Source: Natronospirillum sp965602035 (lineage in GTDB: Bacteria > Pseudomonadota > Gammaproteobacteria > Pseudomonadales > Natronospirillaceae). From it: a stretch of DNA of 64,000 nt. The notes under the pieces are model-generated. The model saw only the letters and a list, made by a program, of their open reading frames with translations, was not told the DNA's origin and made no database searches. Where the stretch lies: positions 1,922,001 to 1,986,000 of the forward strand of contig OZ271919.1 in assembly GCA_965602035.1 (NCBI GenBank), written 5' to 3'. The position numbers and the translations under genes were made by a program. Shown here one piece after another: positions 31,554 to 41,081 of the stretch (the stretch's first letter is position 1; every line of letters begins with the position of its first letter).

Positions 31554-32680
31554 AAATCGTCATCGCGCCGGATTCTTACAAGGAAAGTCTGTCCGCCATC
31601 GAGGTCGCGGCCGCCATTGCAGAGGGTCTGGCGGCTGTATGGCCGGAGGCCGAACTCGTACTGGTGCCGGTCGCCGATGGCGGTGAAGGCACAGTTCAGG
31701 CATTGGTCGATGCCACCGACGGCTCGGTGATGACCGTTGACGCTCATGATCCGCTCGGCCGCCCGATCCGCGCACCGTTCGGAATGCTGGGCGCCGGGAG
31801 CACCGCCGTGGTGGAAGTAGCGGCCGCCTCCGGGCTTGACCGATTGCAGCCGTCAGAGCGGGCCCCCTTCAGGGCCAGCAGTTACGGCACAGGTGAGCTG
31901 ATCCGCGCTGCGCTGGAACACAATCCTGAGGAATTGATCATCGGGCTGGGCGGTTCGGCAACCAACGATGGAGGCGCAGGCCTGTTGCAGGCGCTCGGAG
32001 CCCGCCTGACGGACTCGCAAGGCCGTGATCTTGAACCGGGAAATGAGGCGCTCGAGCAACTGGCCACCATTGATTTCTCCGGTATCGACCTGCGCCTGGC
32101 GAAATGCCGGCTGACGGTTGCCAGCGATGTGACCAACCCGCTCTGCGGCAGGGACGGAGCCAGCGCCGTATTCGGGCCACAGAAAGGCGCTCACGCAACG
32201 GATATCGACCGTTTGGACGCCAATTTACAACGACTGGGTAACGCGCTCGAGTCTGCTTCCGACAATCCGGGGCTGCGGGAACAGCCGGGTGCGGGTGCCG
32301 CCGGTGGTATCGGCGCGGCACTGCTAGCCCTGAGTGGCACGATAGAGCCCGGGATCGACCGTATTGCCCGGGCCGCCGGCTTACCTGAGGCATTAAAGGG
32401 AGCCGACTATCTGTTTACCGGCGAGGGCCAAATGGATGCCCAGACCGTGAACGGAAAGGCACCGGTTGGGGTCGCACGGTTCGGGGTTGAGGCCGGTGTA
32501 CCGGTAATCGCTCTTGCAGGCTCCGTTGCGCCGGACGCTGCACTCGTCAATGAACACGGTATTGACGCCGTGTTCAGCATTACCCCGTCGCCCATGACAC
32601 TTGAATCCGCACTTTCCGACGCGGCGGGCAATCTGCGCCGAACGGCAACCCAGGTAGCCAGGCTGCTGGCTCTCCGTTAA
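31538..32680 (+). CDS. Glycerate kinase (GarK/GlxK type)
   Basis: A 380-residue glycerate 2-kinase, which phosphorylates D-glycerate to 2-phosphoglycerate. Recognisable are VIAPDSYKESLSAIEVA, VPVADGGEGTVQAL, IIGLGGSATNDGGAGLLQALG, GAGAAGGIGAALLAL and LFTGEGQMDAQTVNGKAP. The ATG at 31538 lies inside modF; a GTG at 31550 overlaps the modF stop as GTGA and aligns better with the family start (MKIVIAPDSYKES), so the true start may be 12 bases later. Translational coupling to modF is likely either way. Confidence 0.93.
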   Translation: MPKLVKIVIAPDSYKESLSAIEVAAAIAEGLAAVWPEAELVLVPVADGGEGTVQALVDATDGSVMTVDAHDPLGRPIRAPFGMLGAGSTAVVEVAAASGLDRLQPSERAPFRASSYGTGELIRAALEHNPEELIIGLGGSATNDGGAGLLQALGARLTDSQGRDLEPGNEALEQLATIDFSGIDLRLAKCRLTVASDVTNPLCGRDGASAVFGPQKGAHATDIDRLDANLQRLGNALESASDNPGLREQPGAGAAGGIGAALLALSGTIEPGIDRIARAAGLPEALKGADYLFTGEGQMDAQTVNGKAPVGVARFGVEAGVPVIALAGSVAPDAALVNEHGIDAVFSITPSPMTLESALSDAAGNLRRTATQVARLLALR

Positions 32681-32754
32681 GCTTGCGGTTTTATACACGT
32701 GATGGCGCAATCAGGCTGTAAACGTGGCAGGCTCATCGCTCAGGACTCCCCACT

Positions 32755-33834
32755 ATGGTGCCGACACCGCTCGAAAACCGTTCGTTTCTGCTCCTGCTGA
32801 CAGCGGTCAGTCTTGCTTTTGCCGTGATTCTGTTCCCGTTCTGGGGTGCCATTTTCTGGTCCGTGGCGATCACCATCATTTTCGAGCCCGTTTTTTTACG
32901 CCTGAACCGGGTACTCAAGGGTCGTCGCAACCTCGCGGCTTTGCTCACGCTGCTGTGCAGTATGCTGGTCGTTATCCTGCCGCTCACACTGATTGCGCTT
33001 CAGGTGGTACAGGAAGCGACTGCGCTCTACCAGCGCTTCAATCGCGGCGAGCTTCGGCTGGGAGACATGCTGGCGCAGCTCGAAGCCGCGTTTCCCATTA
33101 TTCCCCAACTACTGCAGGACATCGGCATTGACACGCAGGCCATCGTCGATCGATTGTCGAGCTTCGCGGTGAACAGCAGCCGGTTTCTGGCGGAAGAAGC
33201 CGTTTCCGCGGGGCAGAGTACAGTCAGCTTCGTGATCAGCCTTGCCATTATGCTGTATCTGACCTTTTTCATGTTCCGTGACGGTGACCGGCTGCTCGGC
33301 CTGATCGTGCAGGCGCTGCCATTCGGCGACGAGCGCGAACACCGCCTGCTGGCCAAGTTTTCGGAGGTAACCCGCGCCACCGTCAAGGGCAACATTATTG
33401 TGGCCATTGTGCAGGGGTCGCTCGGCGGCATTATCTTCGCGGTGCTCGGGCTGCCCGCTGCCGTTCTCTGGGGTGTGCTCATGGCATTCCTGTCGCTTAT
33501 TCCCGCCGTGGGTGCATTCCTGGTGTGGGGGCCCGCGGCGATTTACCTCCTCGCCATCGGTGACTGGTTATCCGGTACGGTACTGATCGCGTTCGGCGCT
33601 ATTGTCATCGGCCTGGCGGATAACCTGCTCAGGCCGATACTGGTGGGCCGGGATACCAAGCTGCCGGACTATGTTGTGCTGATCTCCACGCTCGGCGGGC
33701 TCGTGCTGCTCGGCATCAACGGCTTTGTGATCGGCCCGCTGATCGCCGCCCTGTTCATGACCGTCTGGGATATCTTCGTGCAGGATTTCGGCCCCGGGAA
33801 ACGGGATTCCGGCTCGACCAATGGAACCGATTGA
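32755..33834 (+). CDS. AI-2E family transporter (PerM-like)
   Basis: A 359-residue inner-membrane protein with about eight helices: two pairs near the N-terminus (FLLLLTAVSLAFAVILFPFWGAIFWSVAI), a long polar middle segment (residues 80-150), and the conserved C-terminal block AIVQGSLGGIIFAVLGLPAAVLWG, IPAVGAFLVWGP and ADNLLRPILVGRDTKLPDYVVLIS. The family exports small molecules (autoinducer-2 in TqsA) or exchanges Na+ and H+ in some halophiles; the substrate here is unknown. Its end overlaps the FAN1-type nuclease gene by 14 nt. Confidence 0.9.
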   Translation: MVPTPLENRSFLLLLTAVSLAFAVILFPFWGAIFWSVAITIIFEPVFLRLNRVLKGRRNLAALLTLLCSMLVVILPLTLIALQVVQEATALYQRFNRGELRLGDMLAQLEAAFPIIPQLLQDIGIDTQAIVDRLSSFAVNSSRFLAEEAVSAGQSTVSFVISLAIMLYLTFFMFRDGDRLLGLIVQALPFGDEREHRLLAKFSEVTRATVKGNIIVAIVQGSLGGIIFAVLGLPAAVLWGVLMAFLSLIPAVGAFLVWGPAAIYLLAIGDWLSGTVLIAFGAIVIGLADNLLRPILVGRDTKLPDYVVLISTLGGLVLLGINGFVIGPLIAALFMTVWDIFVQDFGPGKRDSGSTNGTD

Positions 33835-35506
33835 GCCAATCAGCGCGGCTGGTCTTGACGACCCCCAGTATTACCGGAGAAACCTGGAGACGGTGATTTC
33901 GTGGGTATTGCATCTATACCCCGACGATGTACTGGCACCAGCCGAGAAACAGCATTTCAATGCGATTCTGTCGCTCCCCGAGCCGGCCCGGGCATTATTG
34001 ACGCGATTGATCATGCGCCGGGGTGACTTTTTCCGACTCGACGTACTGGATTACCCCGAAATTTCAACCGACCTGACCCCAGCGATACAGGCGCTCAGAG
34101 AGGCGGACCTCGTTGTGCCGACCGGAACTCCGCAGCCGGAAGACCTGAATCGCCTGTTTCGATTCCCCGAGCTCCTGCAGGTGGAACTCGGCCCTGGCAG
34201 CGCGTCTGCCGGCCGCCGTATCCGCACCAAGCGGGAGCTTCTGGACTGGCTGAACCAATGCTCCTCAGCACACTACGCGACAATCATCCGGGCACTGCAC
34301 CGCCGGTGGCCATGGGTGGCTCTGACTCGTTCTGAGTACTACGAACGACTGCGCTTGCTGTTCTTCGGCAATCGTCGCCAGAGCTGGTCGGATTTTGTCC
34401 TGGTCGAACTCGGCCAGACCCGCTACCAACGCGTCGCTCTGGAGGGTGTTCATCGCCCCTTTCAGAACCGCTCAGAACTGATCACGTACGAACGCCTCAG
34501 CATGGTCCGCGACCACCTGGACGACACCGGTGATCTGGATTCGGCCGTTGCCAGCACGCCGGCGAATCCGGTACAGCCGGCCTGGCTGGAATCCCGCCGC
34601 CAGCGTGTGCTCCTCGCGCTGGGCAGTCATGCCTATCGGCAAAAACAATGGAGCCTCGCGCTGCGTGCCTGGTCGATCAGCAGCCTGCCCGAAGCACTGG
34701 TGCGTCGGGCACGATTGCTCGAGCAGTTGGGCTTCCGCGATCTGGCCCTTCACGAATGCACCGTCGCCCTCGAACGATCATTACCGGATACCGCCACTGA
34801 GGCGCTGAAGCGGGTACTCAGTCGTTGCCAGACGCCCCGTCAACGCTCGAAACGGCGCATCCGGGGCACCATCATCCCGACGGCGACTATCACATTGACG
34901 ACGCCGAATTCCGGTGAGAGCGTGGAGCGTCTTGCCGCATCTGCCGCCAGCGCCGGCGGCAATGAGGCATACTATACCGAGAACACGCTGTTCACGGGCC
35001 TGTTCGGCCTTGTGTTCTGGGACGCACTTTTTGCCCCGCTCCCCGGTGCGTTTTTTCATCCGTTTCAGGCCGCGCCCGCGGACCTCTATGAACCGGAGTT
35101 CGTGGGTCGCCGACAGGCGCTTATTGACCGGGCACTGGAACAATTCCGGTCACCAGATGGGGCCAGCCAGGTGCTCAGGACCTGGGACGAGCATTTCGGC
35201 ATCACGAACCGCTTTGTTCACTGGGAGATACTGTCGAGACCGCTTCTGGCAACAGTGCTGACACTGGTCCCGACGGACCATCTGGTGGCCATACTCATGT
35301 TCATGCTGAAAGACATGAGCCGGCACCGCAGTGGCTACCCGGATCTCCTGGTCGTCAATCCGCGGCTGTCACACTATGAACTGATCGAGGTCAAAGGCCC
35401 GGGTGACCGCCTGCAGCCCCAGCAAACCGAATTTCTCCGGTGGTGTCAGGAACAGGGGATACCCGCTTCCGTGCTGCATGTGAACTATCCGGAATCGATC
35501 GCCTGA
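33821..35506 (+). CDS. VRR-NUC domain nuclease, bacterial FAN1 homologue
   Basis: A 561-residue protein close in length to the structurally characterised Pseudomonas FAN1. The N-terminal half has SAP-like and helical regions (YYRRNLETVISWVLHLYPDDVL, LIMRRGDFFRLDVLDYPE), the middle has helical repeats, and the C-terminus is a VRR-NUC nuclease with the catalytic set in RSGYPDLLVVNP, YELIEVKGPGDRLQPQQ and a preceding Glu region. FAN1 cleaves 5' flaps and unhooks interstrand crosslinks. It is co-translated with the AI-2E transporter, which is probably accidental. Confidence 0.9.
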   Translation: MEPIEPISAAGLDDPQYYRRNLETVISWVLHLYPDDVLAPAEKQHFNAILSLPEPARALLTRLIMRRGDFFRLDVLDYPEISTDLTPAIQALREADLVVPTGTPQPEDLNRLFRFPELLQVELGPGSASAGRRIRTKRELLDWLNQCSSAHYATIIRALHRRWPWVALTRSEYYERLRLLFFGNRRQSWSDFVLVELGQTRYQRVALEGVHRPFQNRSELITYERLSMVRDHLDDTGDLDSAVASTPANPVQPAWLESRRQRVLLALGSHAYRQKQWSLALRAWSISSLPEALVRRARLLEQLGFRDLALHECTVALERSLPDTATEALKRVLSRCQTPRQRSKRRIRGTIIPTATITLTTPNSGESVERLAASAASAGGNEAYYTENTLFTGLFGLVFWDALFAPLPGAFFHPFQAAPADLYEPEFVGRRQALIDRALEQFRSPDGASQVLRTWDEHFGITNRFVHWEILSRPLLATVLTLVPTDHLVAILMFMLKDMSRHRSGYPDLLVVNPRLSHYELIEVKGPGDRLQPQQTEFLRWCQEQGIPASVLHVNYPESIA

Positions 35507-35643
35507 CACGGTAATCAACGGGCTGTGTCCGCGATTGCCGATTTGTGCTCAAAGATTGCACACTGTGGGCTGCAGCCGCCTGTCAGCATGATACACTCGA
35601 CTCATCCAAAGTGAATGTGAACAGGTAGAGTTCTGCTGTATCC

Positions 35644-38600
35644 ATGCGCACTAACCGTGAGATTTTTGCCCACGCCTACCTGTTATCCGCCAGTCTCGCC
35701 ATGGCAATACTGGGGGGCACGTCCCTTCTGCTGGCACCGCTGTTCGCCCCGCCGACAGGTCTGGGTGCGCTGATCGCACCGGCGGGTGCTCTGGGGGCCA
35801 CGCTGACCGGTGTCGGTTTTCTGGCAAGTACACAGAGCTGGCATAGAACGCGCCTGATTGTCGGCGGTCTTCTGGCGTTTCTGGGCGCATTGGCATTGTC
35901 CCGGGGTATGGGGTTAGCCGTGCCCTGGCCCGGGGAAATTGACACCGTCGGAATAAGTACTCCAACCGCAGTACTGTTTGTGCTGCTCGGTGTCTACTTC
36001 CTGCCTCGCCCCGACTTTACTCAGTGGCGACGGCCGCGCCAGATCCTTGGTTGCCTTAGCCTTGCTGGCGGCGCAATGCTGATGCTCACACACTGGGTAT
36101 TCGGCTTCCGGCTGGAGAGCCCGATAAACCCGGTTGCAGCACCCATGCTGGGGCTTTACGGAATTCTGTCCGGTGGCACCATTCTCGTATTGAGCCGTCG
36201 TAATGACGCGCCGGTGGGATCGCTCCAGTCCCTCGATTCACGCACTGTGGTGGCCGGTACGGTCGGGATACTTCTGACCTGCCTGCTCTGGTACGTTATG
36301 GGTGTCCAGCATTTCCGGACCCTGGATCAGCAGGCCAGCCGCGTTTCAGACAGCTTCGAGGTGGTGCTCCAGCAGACGGTCCGGCAGCACACATTGCTCA
36401 TCCAGCGACTAGCGCAGCGGTTCAATGCCGCAGCGGATGAGGCGGATATGTCCATGGCCGAGGCCGATGCCGCAAGCTATGTCTGGGATGTACCCGGAAT
36501 TCGTGCCGTCGGCCTGTCCGATGGCCGACAGGAGCTGATCTGGCAGACCAGCCGTGACGGCAATACGGATCTGGCCCAGGCGCTCGACAACCTCACTGAT
36601 TCACCGGAGTCGGCCCAGGCACCGACCGGTCTGGCAGCGACGTCGCTGGTCTCCAGTCGCGTGCGATTTGTGCAGCTACCGAACGTTGACTGGCGCGGGG
36701 CGCTGATCTCCTTCCCCGTCATACTCCAGAGTGTTGAACCGGGCCAGATGGTGGCATTGATCGACCTGCAGAGCCTGATGCAGAGTCAGCTCGCCGGTGC
36801 ACTCTCGCCTTTTGCACTGAGAGTATCGATTGACGGCGACCCCTTCATGACGCTGATCCCTGACGGACAGCCCCTCACCGAGAATTTCAGCAGTGCCCTG
36901 CTGAGAAGCCACACCGCGCAGATCTATGGCCAGATTTTGAGTGTCGAGGTCATCCACCTGAACCCGCGAATGCTGGCATTCACGCCTAACCTGTTGTTCG
37001 GCGTCGCGATGCTGGGCTTCGTGTTGAGCTTCTTTGTCGTGCTGACGATTGAACAGTCACGGTTCAGCGCTCGGGGCGCACGCACACTCAGGCAGACCCT
37101 TCAGCGGCTGACGCATGCCCGTCAGATACAGGAGCAGATCGGCCGCGATGTGGCGTTGAGCAGTACACTGGACAGTATAACGAGACTGGTCGAGTCCTAT
37201 GTGCCCGGTACGGTTGCCTCAGTGATGCTGCGGCGGCCGGGAACAGACACGCTCTACCTTGCTGCCGGCGCCCGACTTCCCGCCAGATTCCGGGCGGAGC
37301 TGACCCAGATCCCGATTGCCAGTGACGAGGGATCCTGCGGCACCGCGGCCTATCTGGGTCAGGCCGTCATAACCGACGACATAGAGCATGACGACCGCTG
37401 GCTCAAATATCGCGATTTCATGCGTGAAATCGGCTTTCGGGCCTGCTGGTCGCATCCGCTGCTGGATACGCAGGGCGCTGTTATCGGTACGCTGGCGATC
37501 TACCGGGAGGCCGAGGGGATACCGACCCCGGAAGCCGTGGGCATTATCGAAGACGCGCGCAACCTGCTGATGCTCTCGCTCGAGCGGCATCGTATGCTGC
37601 GCAGCCTGGAACGAAACGAGCAGCGTTATGGCTCCCTGTTCCGCGAAAACCCTGAGGTGGTCCTTTCGCTGAATTCGGAGGGCTGGATCGCCGACGTGAA
37701 CTCGGCGGCCACGCGCCTGTTCGGCATGACTGAAGTGGAACTGATTCATCGGCCGCTGGCCGACCTGCTCAGCCCGGAATCCGCCGAGAAAGCACGGCAT
37801 TCGCTGGCATTGGCGCTGTCCGGTCGGCCACAGCGCTTTGAAGCCACTACGCAGGGCGCCAACGGGAAAATAGCCTATTGTGACATTACCGAACTGCCCA
37901 TCATCGTCGATGGCGAGGTCGAGGGTGTCTTCTGTATCGCCAAGGACACAACAAAGCGCAAGGAGCATCTGTCGCAACTGCAGTTACTCCGGCGCAGTGT
38001 CGATGCCAGCATCAACGGTATTGTCATTGCAGATGCACGACAGCCCGGCTACCCCGTTACCTTTATCAACCCGACTTTCACGGAAATCACCGGTTATACG
38101 GAAGCGGAAATGCTGGGCCAGAGCTGCCGGATTCTGCAGGGCGAGAACACCAGTAAGGCTGCCGTTGAGCATATCCGGGAGGCGTTACATCGCCGCGAAG
38201 AAGTCCATATTACACTGCGGAATTACCGAAAGGACGGCGAACCGTTCTGGAACGACCTCTATATATCGCCGGTTGAGGATGACAACGGCGAGTGCACGCA
38301 CTTTATCGGTGTGCAGAAGGACATTTCTGACCAGATGTCACAGGAAGCCGAGCTGGCATTCCATGCAAGTCATGATGCGTTGACCGGATTACCGAACCGC
38401 AGTCTGCTGGAGGACCGCCTGCTGCAGGCCTGTGAGCAGGCGAAACGACAGGGCCACCAGGTGGTGGTGCTCTTTATCGACCTGGACGGGTTCAAGCCGG
38501 TAAATGACAGCCTGGGTCACGGCGTGGGTGACCGCGTGCTGATTGAGGTGGCCAAGCGTCTTGAAGGCAGGGTCCGGGCGGGTGACACACTGGCCCGTTT

Positions 38601-39636
38601 CGGCGGCGACGAATTCGTGGCCGTGCTGAACGACGTCACCTCAGCGGAAGAAGCGATTCCCGTGATCGAACGTATTCTGGAGGTCGTGGCGCGCCCCTAC
38701 CGTGCCGATCATCTGGAACTCACTATTACTGCCAGCATCGGCGCAACGATCAACGACGGCCATATCACCCAGGCGACGACCCTGATCCAGGAAGCCGACA
38801 TGGCCATGTACAAGGCGAAAAGTCAGGGGCGCAATCAGTATCAGTGGTATACCGAAGATATCAATGAACGGCTGGGGCGCCGGGTCCGGCTGCGCAATGA
38901 GCTGCAGGAAGCGATCGACCAGAATGGGCTGGAACTCCACTACCAGCCACTGATCAGCAACGATGGCGCAGTGGTAAGCTTTGAGGCATTACTGCGTTGG
39001 AAACACCCGGAACATGGGTACATCAGCCCGGCTGATTTTATCCCGCTGGCCGAGGAAACCGGGCAGATTCTGCCCATCAGTGACTGGGTATTGCAGCAGG
39101 CCTGCGCGGACCTGGTGACGCTGCGTGAGCGGGGCGATTTCCGTATCAGCATCAACCTGTCACCATTGCAGTTCCACAGGACCGGCTTTTTCGAAGCGCT
39201 TCAGGCCACATTGAGCTGTTCCGGCCTGCCACCGGACGCGTTGATTCTGGAGCTGACAGAGGGGATTCTTCTGGACCAGACGAGCACTGCCATTGAACTG
39301 CTGCAGAAGCTTCGTGCAGCCGGGATCGGTGTGGCCATTGATGATTTCGGTACCGGCTTCTCCAGTCTGAGTTACCTGAAGAACCTGCCGGTCAGCAGTG
39401 TGAAAATTGACCGCAGTTTCATTGAAGAACTGACGACTAACGAACATGACGCGGCGATCACCCACAGCGTGATTGATATGGCACACCGACTTCATTTACA
39501 GGTCGTTGCCGAAGGCGTGGAGACGGCCGACCAGCGAGAACGCCTGTTGGCCTTCAAGTGCGACGTACTGCAGGGCTATTACTTTGCACGGCCCATGCCG
39601 CTGTGCGATCTGTCCCATTATCTGGACAACCACTAG
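35644..39636 (+). CDS. Membrane-bound GAF-PAS-PAS-GGDEF-EAL cyclic di-GMP protein
   Basis: A 1330-residue sensor. Residues 1-190 form about six membrane helices, then a helix near 205-225, a periplasmic sensor of about 220 residues and another helix near 450-470. Cytoplasmic domains follow: GAF (about 500-650), PAS (660-775), PAS (782-905; TFINPTFTEITGYTEAEMLG), GGDEF (about 915-1080) and EAL (about 1090-1325). The cyclase motif RFGGDEFVAV near 985 is intact, and the phosphodiesterase EAL motif (SFEALLRWKHP near 1112) with DDFGTGFSSLSYL is also intact, so both activities are possible. No inhibitory RxxD site was confirmed. It is transcribed alone. No strong ribosome site precedes the ATG. Confidence 0.9.
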   Translation: MRTNREIFAHAYLLSASLAMAILGGTSLLLAPLFAPPTGLGALIAPAGALGATLTGVGFLASTQSWHRTRLIVGGLLAFLGALALSRGMGLAVPWPGEIDTVGISTPTAVLFVLLGVYFLPRPDFTQWRRPRQILGCLSLAGGAMLMLTHWVFGFRLESPINPVAAPMLGLYGILSGGTILVLSRRNDAPVGSLQSLDSRTVVAGTVGILLTCLLWYVMGVQHFRTLDQQASRVSDSFEVVLQQTVRQHTLLIQRLAQRFNAAADEADMSMAEADAASYVWDVPGIRAVGLSDGRQELIWQTSRDGNTDLAQALDNLTDSPESAQAPTGLAATSLVSSRVRFVQLPNVDWRGALISFPVILQSVEPGQMVALIDLQSLMQSQLAGALSPFALRVSIDGDPFMTLIPDGQPLTENFSSALLRSHTAQIYGQILSVEVIHLNPRMLAFTPNLLFGVAMLGFVLSFFVVLTIEQSRFSARGARTLRQTLQRLTHARQIQEQIGRDVALSSTLDSITRLVESYVPGTVASVMLRRPGTDTLYLAAGARLPARFRAELTQIPIASDEGSCGTAAYLGQAVITDDIEHDDRWLKYRDFMREIGFRACWSHPLLDTQGAVIGTLAIYREAEGIPTPEAVGIIEDARNLLMLSLERHRMLRSLERNEQRYGSLFRENPEVVLSLNSEGWIADVNSAATRLFGMTEVELIHRPLADLLSPESAEKARHSLALALSGRPQRFEATTQGANGKIAYCDITELPIIVDGEVEGVFCIAKDTTKRKEHLSQLQLLRRSVDASINGIVIADARQPGYPVTFINPTFTEITGYTEAEMLGQSCRILQGENTSKAAVEHIREALHRREEVHITLRNYRKDGEPFWNDLYISPVEDDNGECTHFIGVQKDISDQMSQEAELAFHASHDALTGLPNRSLLEDRLLQACEQAKRQGHQVVVLFIDLDGFKPVNDSLGHGVGDRVLIEVAKRLEGRVRAGDTLARFGGDEFVAVLNDVTSAEEAIPVIERILEVVARPYRADHLELTITASIGATINDGHITQATTLIQEADMAMYKAKSQGRNQYQWYTEDINERLGRRVRLRNELQEAIDQNGLELHYQPLISNDGAVVSFEALLRWKHPEHGYISPADFIPLAEETGQILPISDWVLQQACADLVTLRERGDFRISINLSPLQFHRTGFFEALQATLSCSGLPPDALILELTEGILLDQTSTAIELLQKLRAAGIGVAIDDFGTGFSSLSYLKNLPVSSVKIDRSFIEELTTNEHDAAITHSVIDMAHRLHLQVVAEGVETADQRERLLAFKCDVLQGYYFARPMPLCDLSHYLDNH

Positions 39637-39653
39637 TGTGCTGTCTGGTTGCA
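39634..39653 (+). repeat. Short dispersed repeat at the GGDEF-EAL stop, copy 2
   Basis: CTAGTGTGCTGT followed by CTGGTTGC, again beginning at a stop codon. Its AGTGTGC (39635-39641) can also pair with GCACACT (39671-39677), so it may form a hairpin after the gene. Confidence 0.35.
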
Positions 39654-39720
39654 TAGCCCGGCCCATAACCGCACACTCGCGAACACACAGGGAACTCAGT
39701 CATCAAGACGAGGAATCGGA

Positions 39721-40536
39721 ATGACACAGAACGACGTAATACCCCGCCTGGGCCTGGGCACTTTCCGCCTGAAAGACGATGTGGTAATTGAATCAGTATC
39801 CAGTGCCCTCGATCTTGGATACCGCCACATTGATACAGCCGCCATCTACGACAATGAGAACGCCGTGGGTATGGCGCTTGCGCAGAGTGAACTGGCACGC
39901 AATCAGTACTTCCTTACCACGAAGGTATGGCATGACCAGTTGCGGGCAGACCAGGTTGTGGACAGCATCAAGTCAAGCCTTGAGCGTCTGCAGACTGATT
40001 ATCTGGATATGGTTCTCATTCACTGGCCATCCCCCAAAGGCGAAGTCCCGATCGCGGAAACGCTCGCCGGGCTGAACGAGGCGCGCAAGCAGGGCCTTAC
40101 AATCCACATCGGGCTTTCCAACTTCACCATCGATCAGGTCTCCGAGGCACGCGCTGCACCGGGTGGCGAACATCTGGTCACTAACCAGATCGAGGTACAC
40201 CCGTTTCTGAGCAACCGGGCGCTGGTGCATCATTGCCAGCAGCATGGCCTGCAGGTGACGGCCTACATGCCGTTGGCGGTCGGCAACGTCATGAAAGACC
40301 CGACGTTGAAACAGATTGCTGAACGCCACCATGTTACGCCGGCGCAGGTTTCACTGGCCTGGCTCCTGGCACGGGACCTGGTGATTATTCCGTCGTCCAC
40401 CCGCCGGGCCCACCAGGAAGCCAATATGAAAGCCTTTGACGTCGCACTGTCCGCGGACGAGCTGGCTGCAATCGATGCGCTGGACCGGGGTGAGCGCCAT
40501 GCCAACCCCTCATTTGCACCGAATTGGGACGCATGA
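39721..40536 (+). CDS. dkgB: Aldo/keto reductase, 2,5-diketo-D-gluconate reductase B (DkgB) type
   Basis: A 271-residue NADPH-dependent (alpha/beta)8-barrel reductase. Catalytic residues of the family are visible: Asp and Tyr in YRHIDTAAIYDNENAVG, Lys in FLTTKVWHDQL and His in DMVLIHWPSP. The NADP-binding C-terminal IIPSSTRRAHQEANMKAFD is present. Substrates may be methylglyoxal, beta-keto esters or 2,5-diketogluconate. The ATG at 39721 follows GAGGA; the reading from 39649 is rejected. The stop overlaps the start of the DUF4442 gene (ATGA). Confidence 0.93.
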   Translation: MTQNDVIPRLGLGTFRLKDDVVIESVSSALDLGYRHIDTAAIYDNENAVGMALAQSELARNQYFLTTKVWHDQLRADQVVDSIKSSLERLQTDYLDMVLIHWPSPKGEVPIAETLAGLNEARKQGLTIHIGLSNFTIDQVSEARAAPGGEHLVTNQIEVHPFLSNRALVHHCQQHGLQVTAYMPLAVGNVMKDPTLKQIAERHHVTPAQVSLAWLLARDLVIIPSSTRRAHQEANMKAFDVALSADELAAIDALDRGERHANPSFAPNWDA

Positions 40537-41081
40537 ACGCAAAGGCCTGGTTGGTAAGACACCCGAACTGGATTCGGCGGTTGATGAACCTGTGGCCGCC
40601 GTTTCTGTTCGTCGGTATTCGGGTGCGTGAAATCAGCCCGGACTTTCGCTATGCGCGGGTGGAACTGAAATCACGCCCGTGGACGCGGAATATCAACAAT
40701 ACCCAGTACGGCGGCAGCCTGTTTTCCATGACCGATCCGATATTCGCGCTGCTGCTGTTCGGCAGTCTTGGGTGGGAGCGCTACCTGATCTGGGACAGAG
40801 CGGCGGATATTCAGTTCATTGCGCCCGGACGCGGCACCTTGACGGCGGAATTCCATGTGGAAGACAGCCAGGTTCATGAAATACGCCTTGCCACGCAGAA
40901 CGGCGACAAAACGTTCCCCGAATTTCAGGCGCAGATCCGTGATGCGCAGGGGGAGCTGGTCTGTACGGTTCACCGAACGCTTTACGTACGGCTGAAAGCG
41001 CCCTACCGGCCGGCAGCAGAGCGGGGTTCAGACTCCGCCAACGACACAACTCTGGAGCGTGGAAACCGACAGGTAAACTGA
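40533..41081 (+). CDS. DUF4442 hotdog-fold thioesterase-like protein
   Basis: A 182-residue protein of the DUF4442/hotdog family related to acyl-CoA thioesterases. Key region: RNINNTQYGGSLFSMTDPIFALLLF, where the long helix of the hotdog fold carries the polar active-site positions, and ADIQFIAPGRGTLTAEFHV. Catalytic activity is not proven for this group. The ATG overlaps the stop of the reductase gene. Its last 79 bases overlap the 3' end of the converging phoR gene. Confidence 0.85.
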   Translation: MNAKAWLVRHPNWIRRLMNLWPPFLFVGIRVREISPDFRYARVELKSRPWTRNINNTQYGGSLFSMTDPIFALLLFGSLGWERYLIWDRAADIQFIAPGRGTLTAEFHVEDSQVHEIRLATQNGDKTFPEFQAQIRDAQGELVCTVHRTLYVRLKAPYRPAAERGSDSANDTTLERGNRQVN

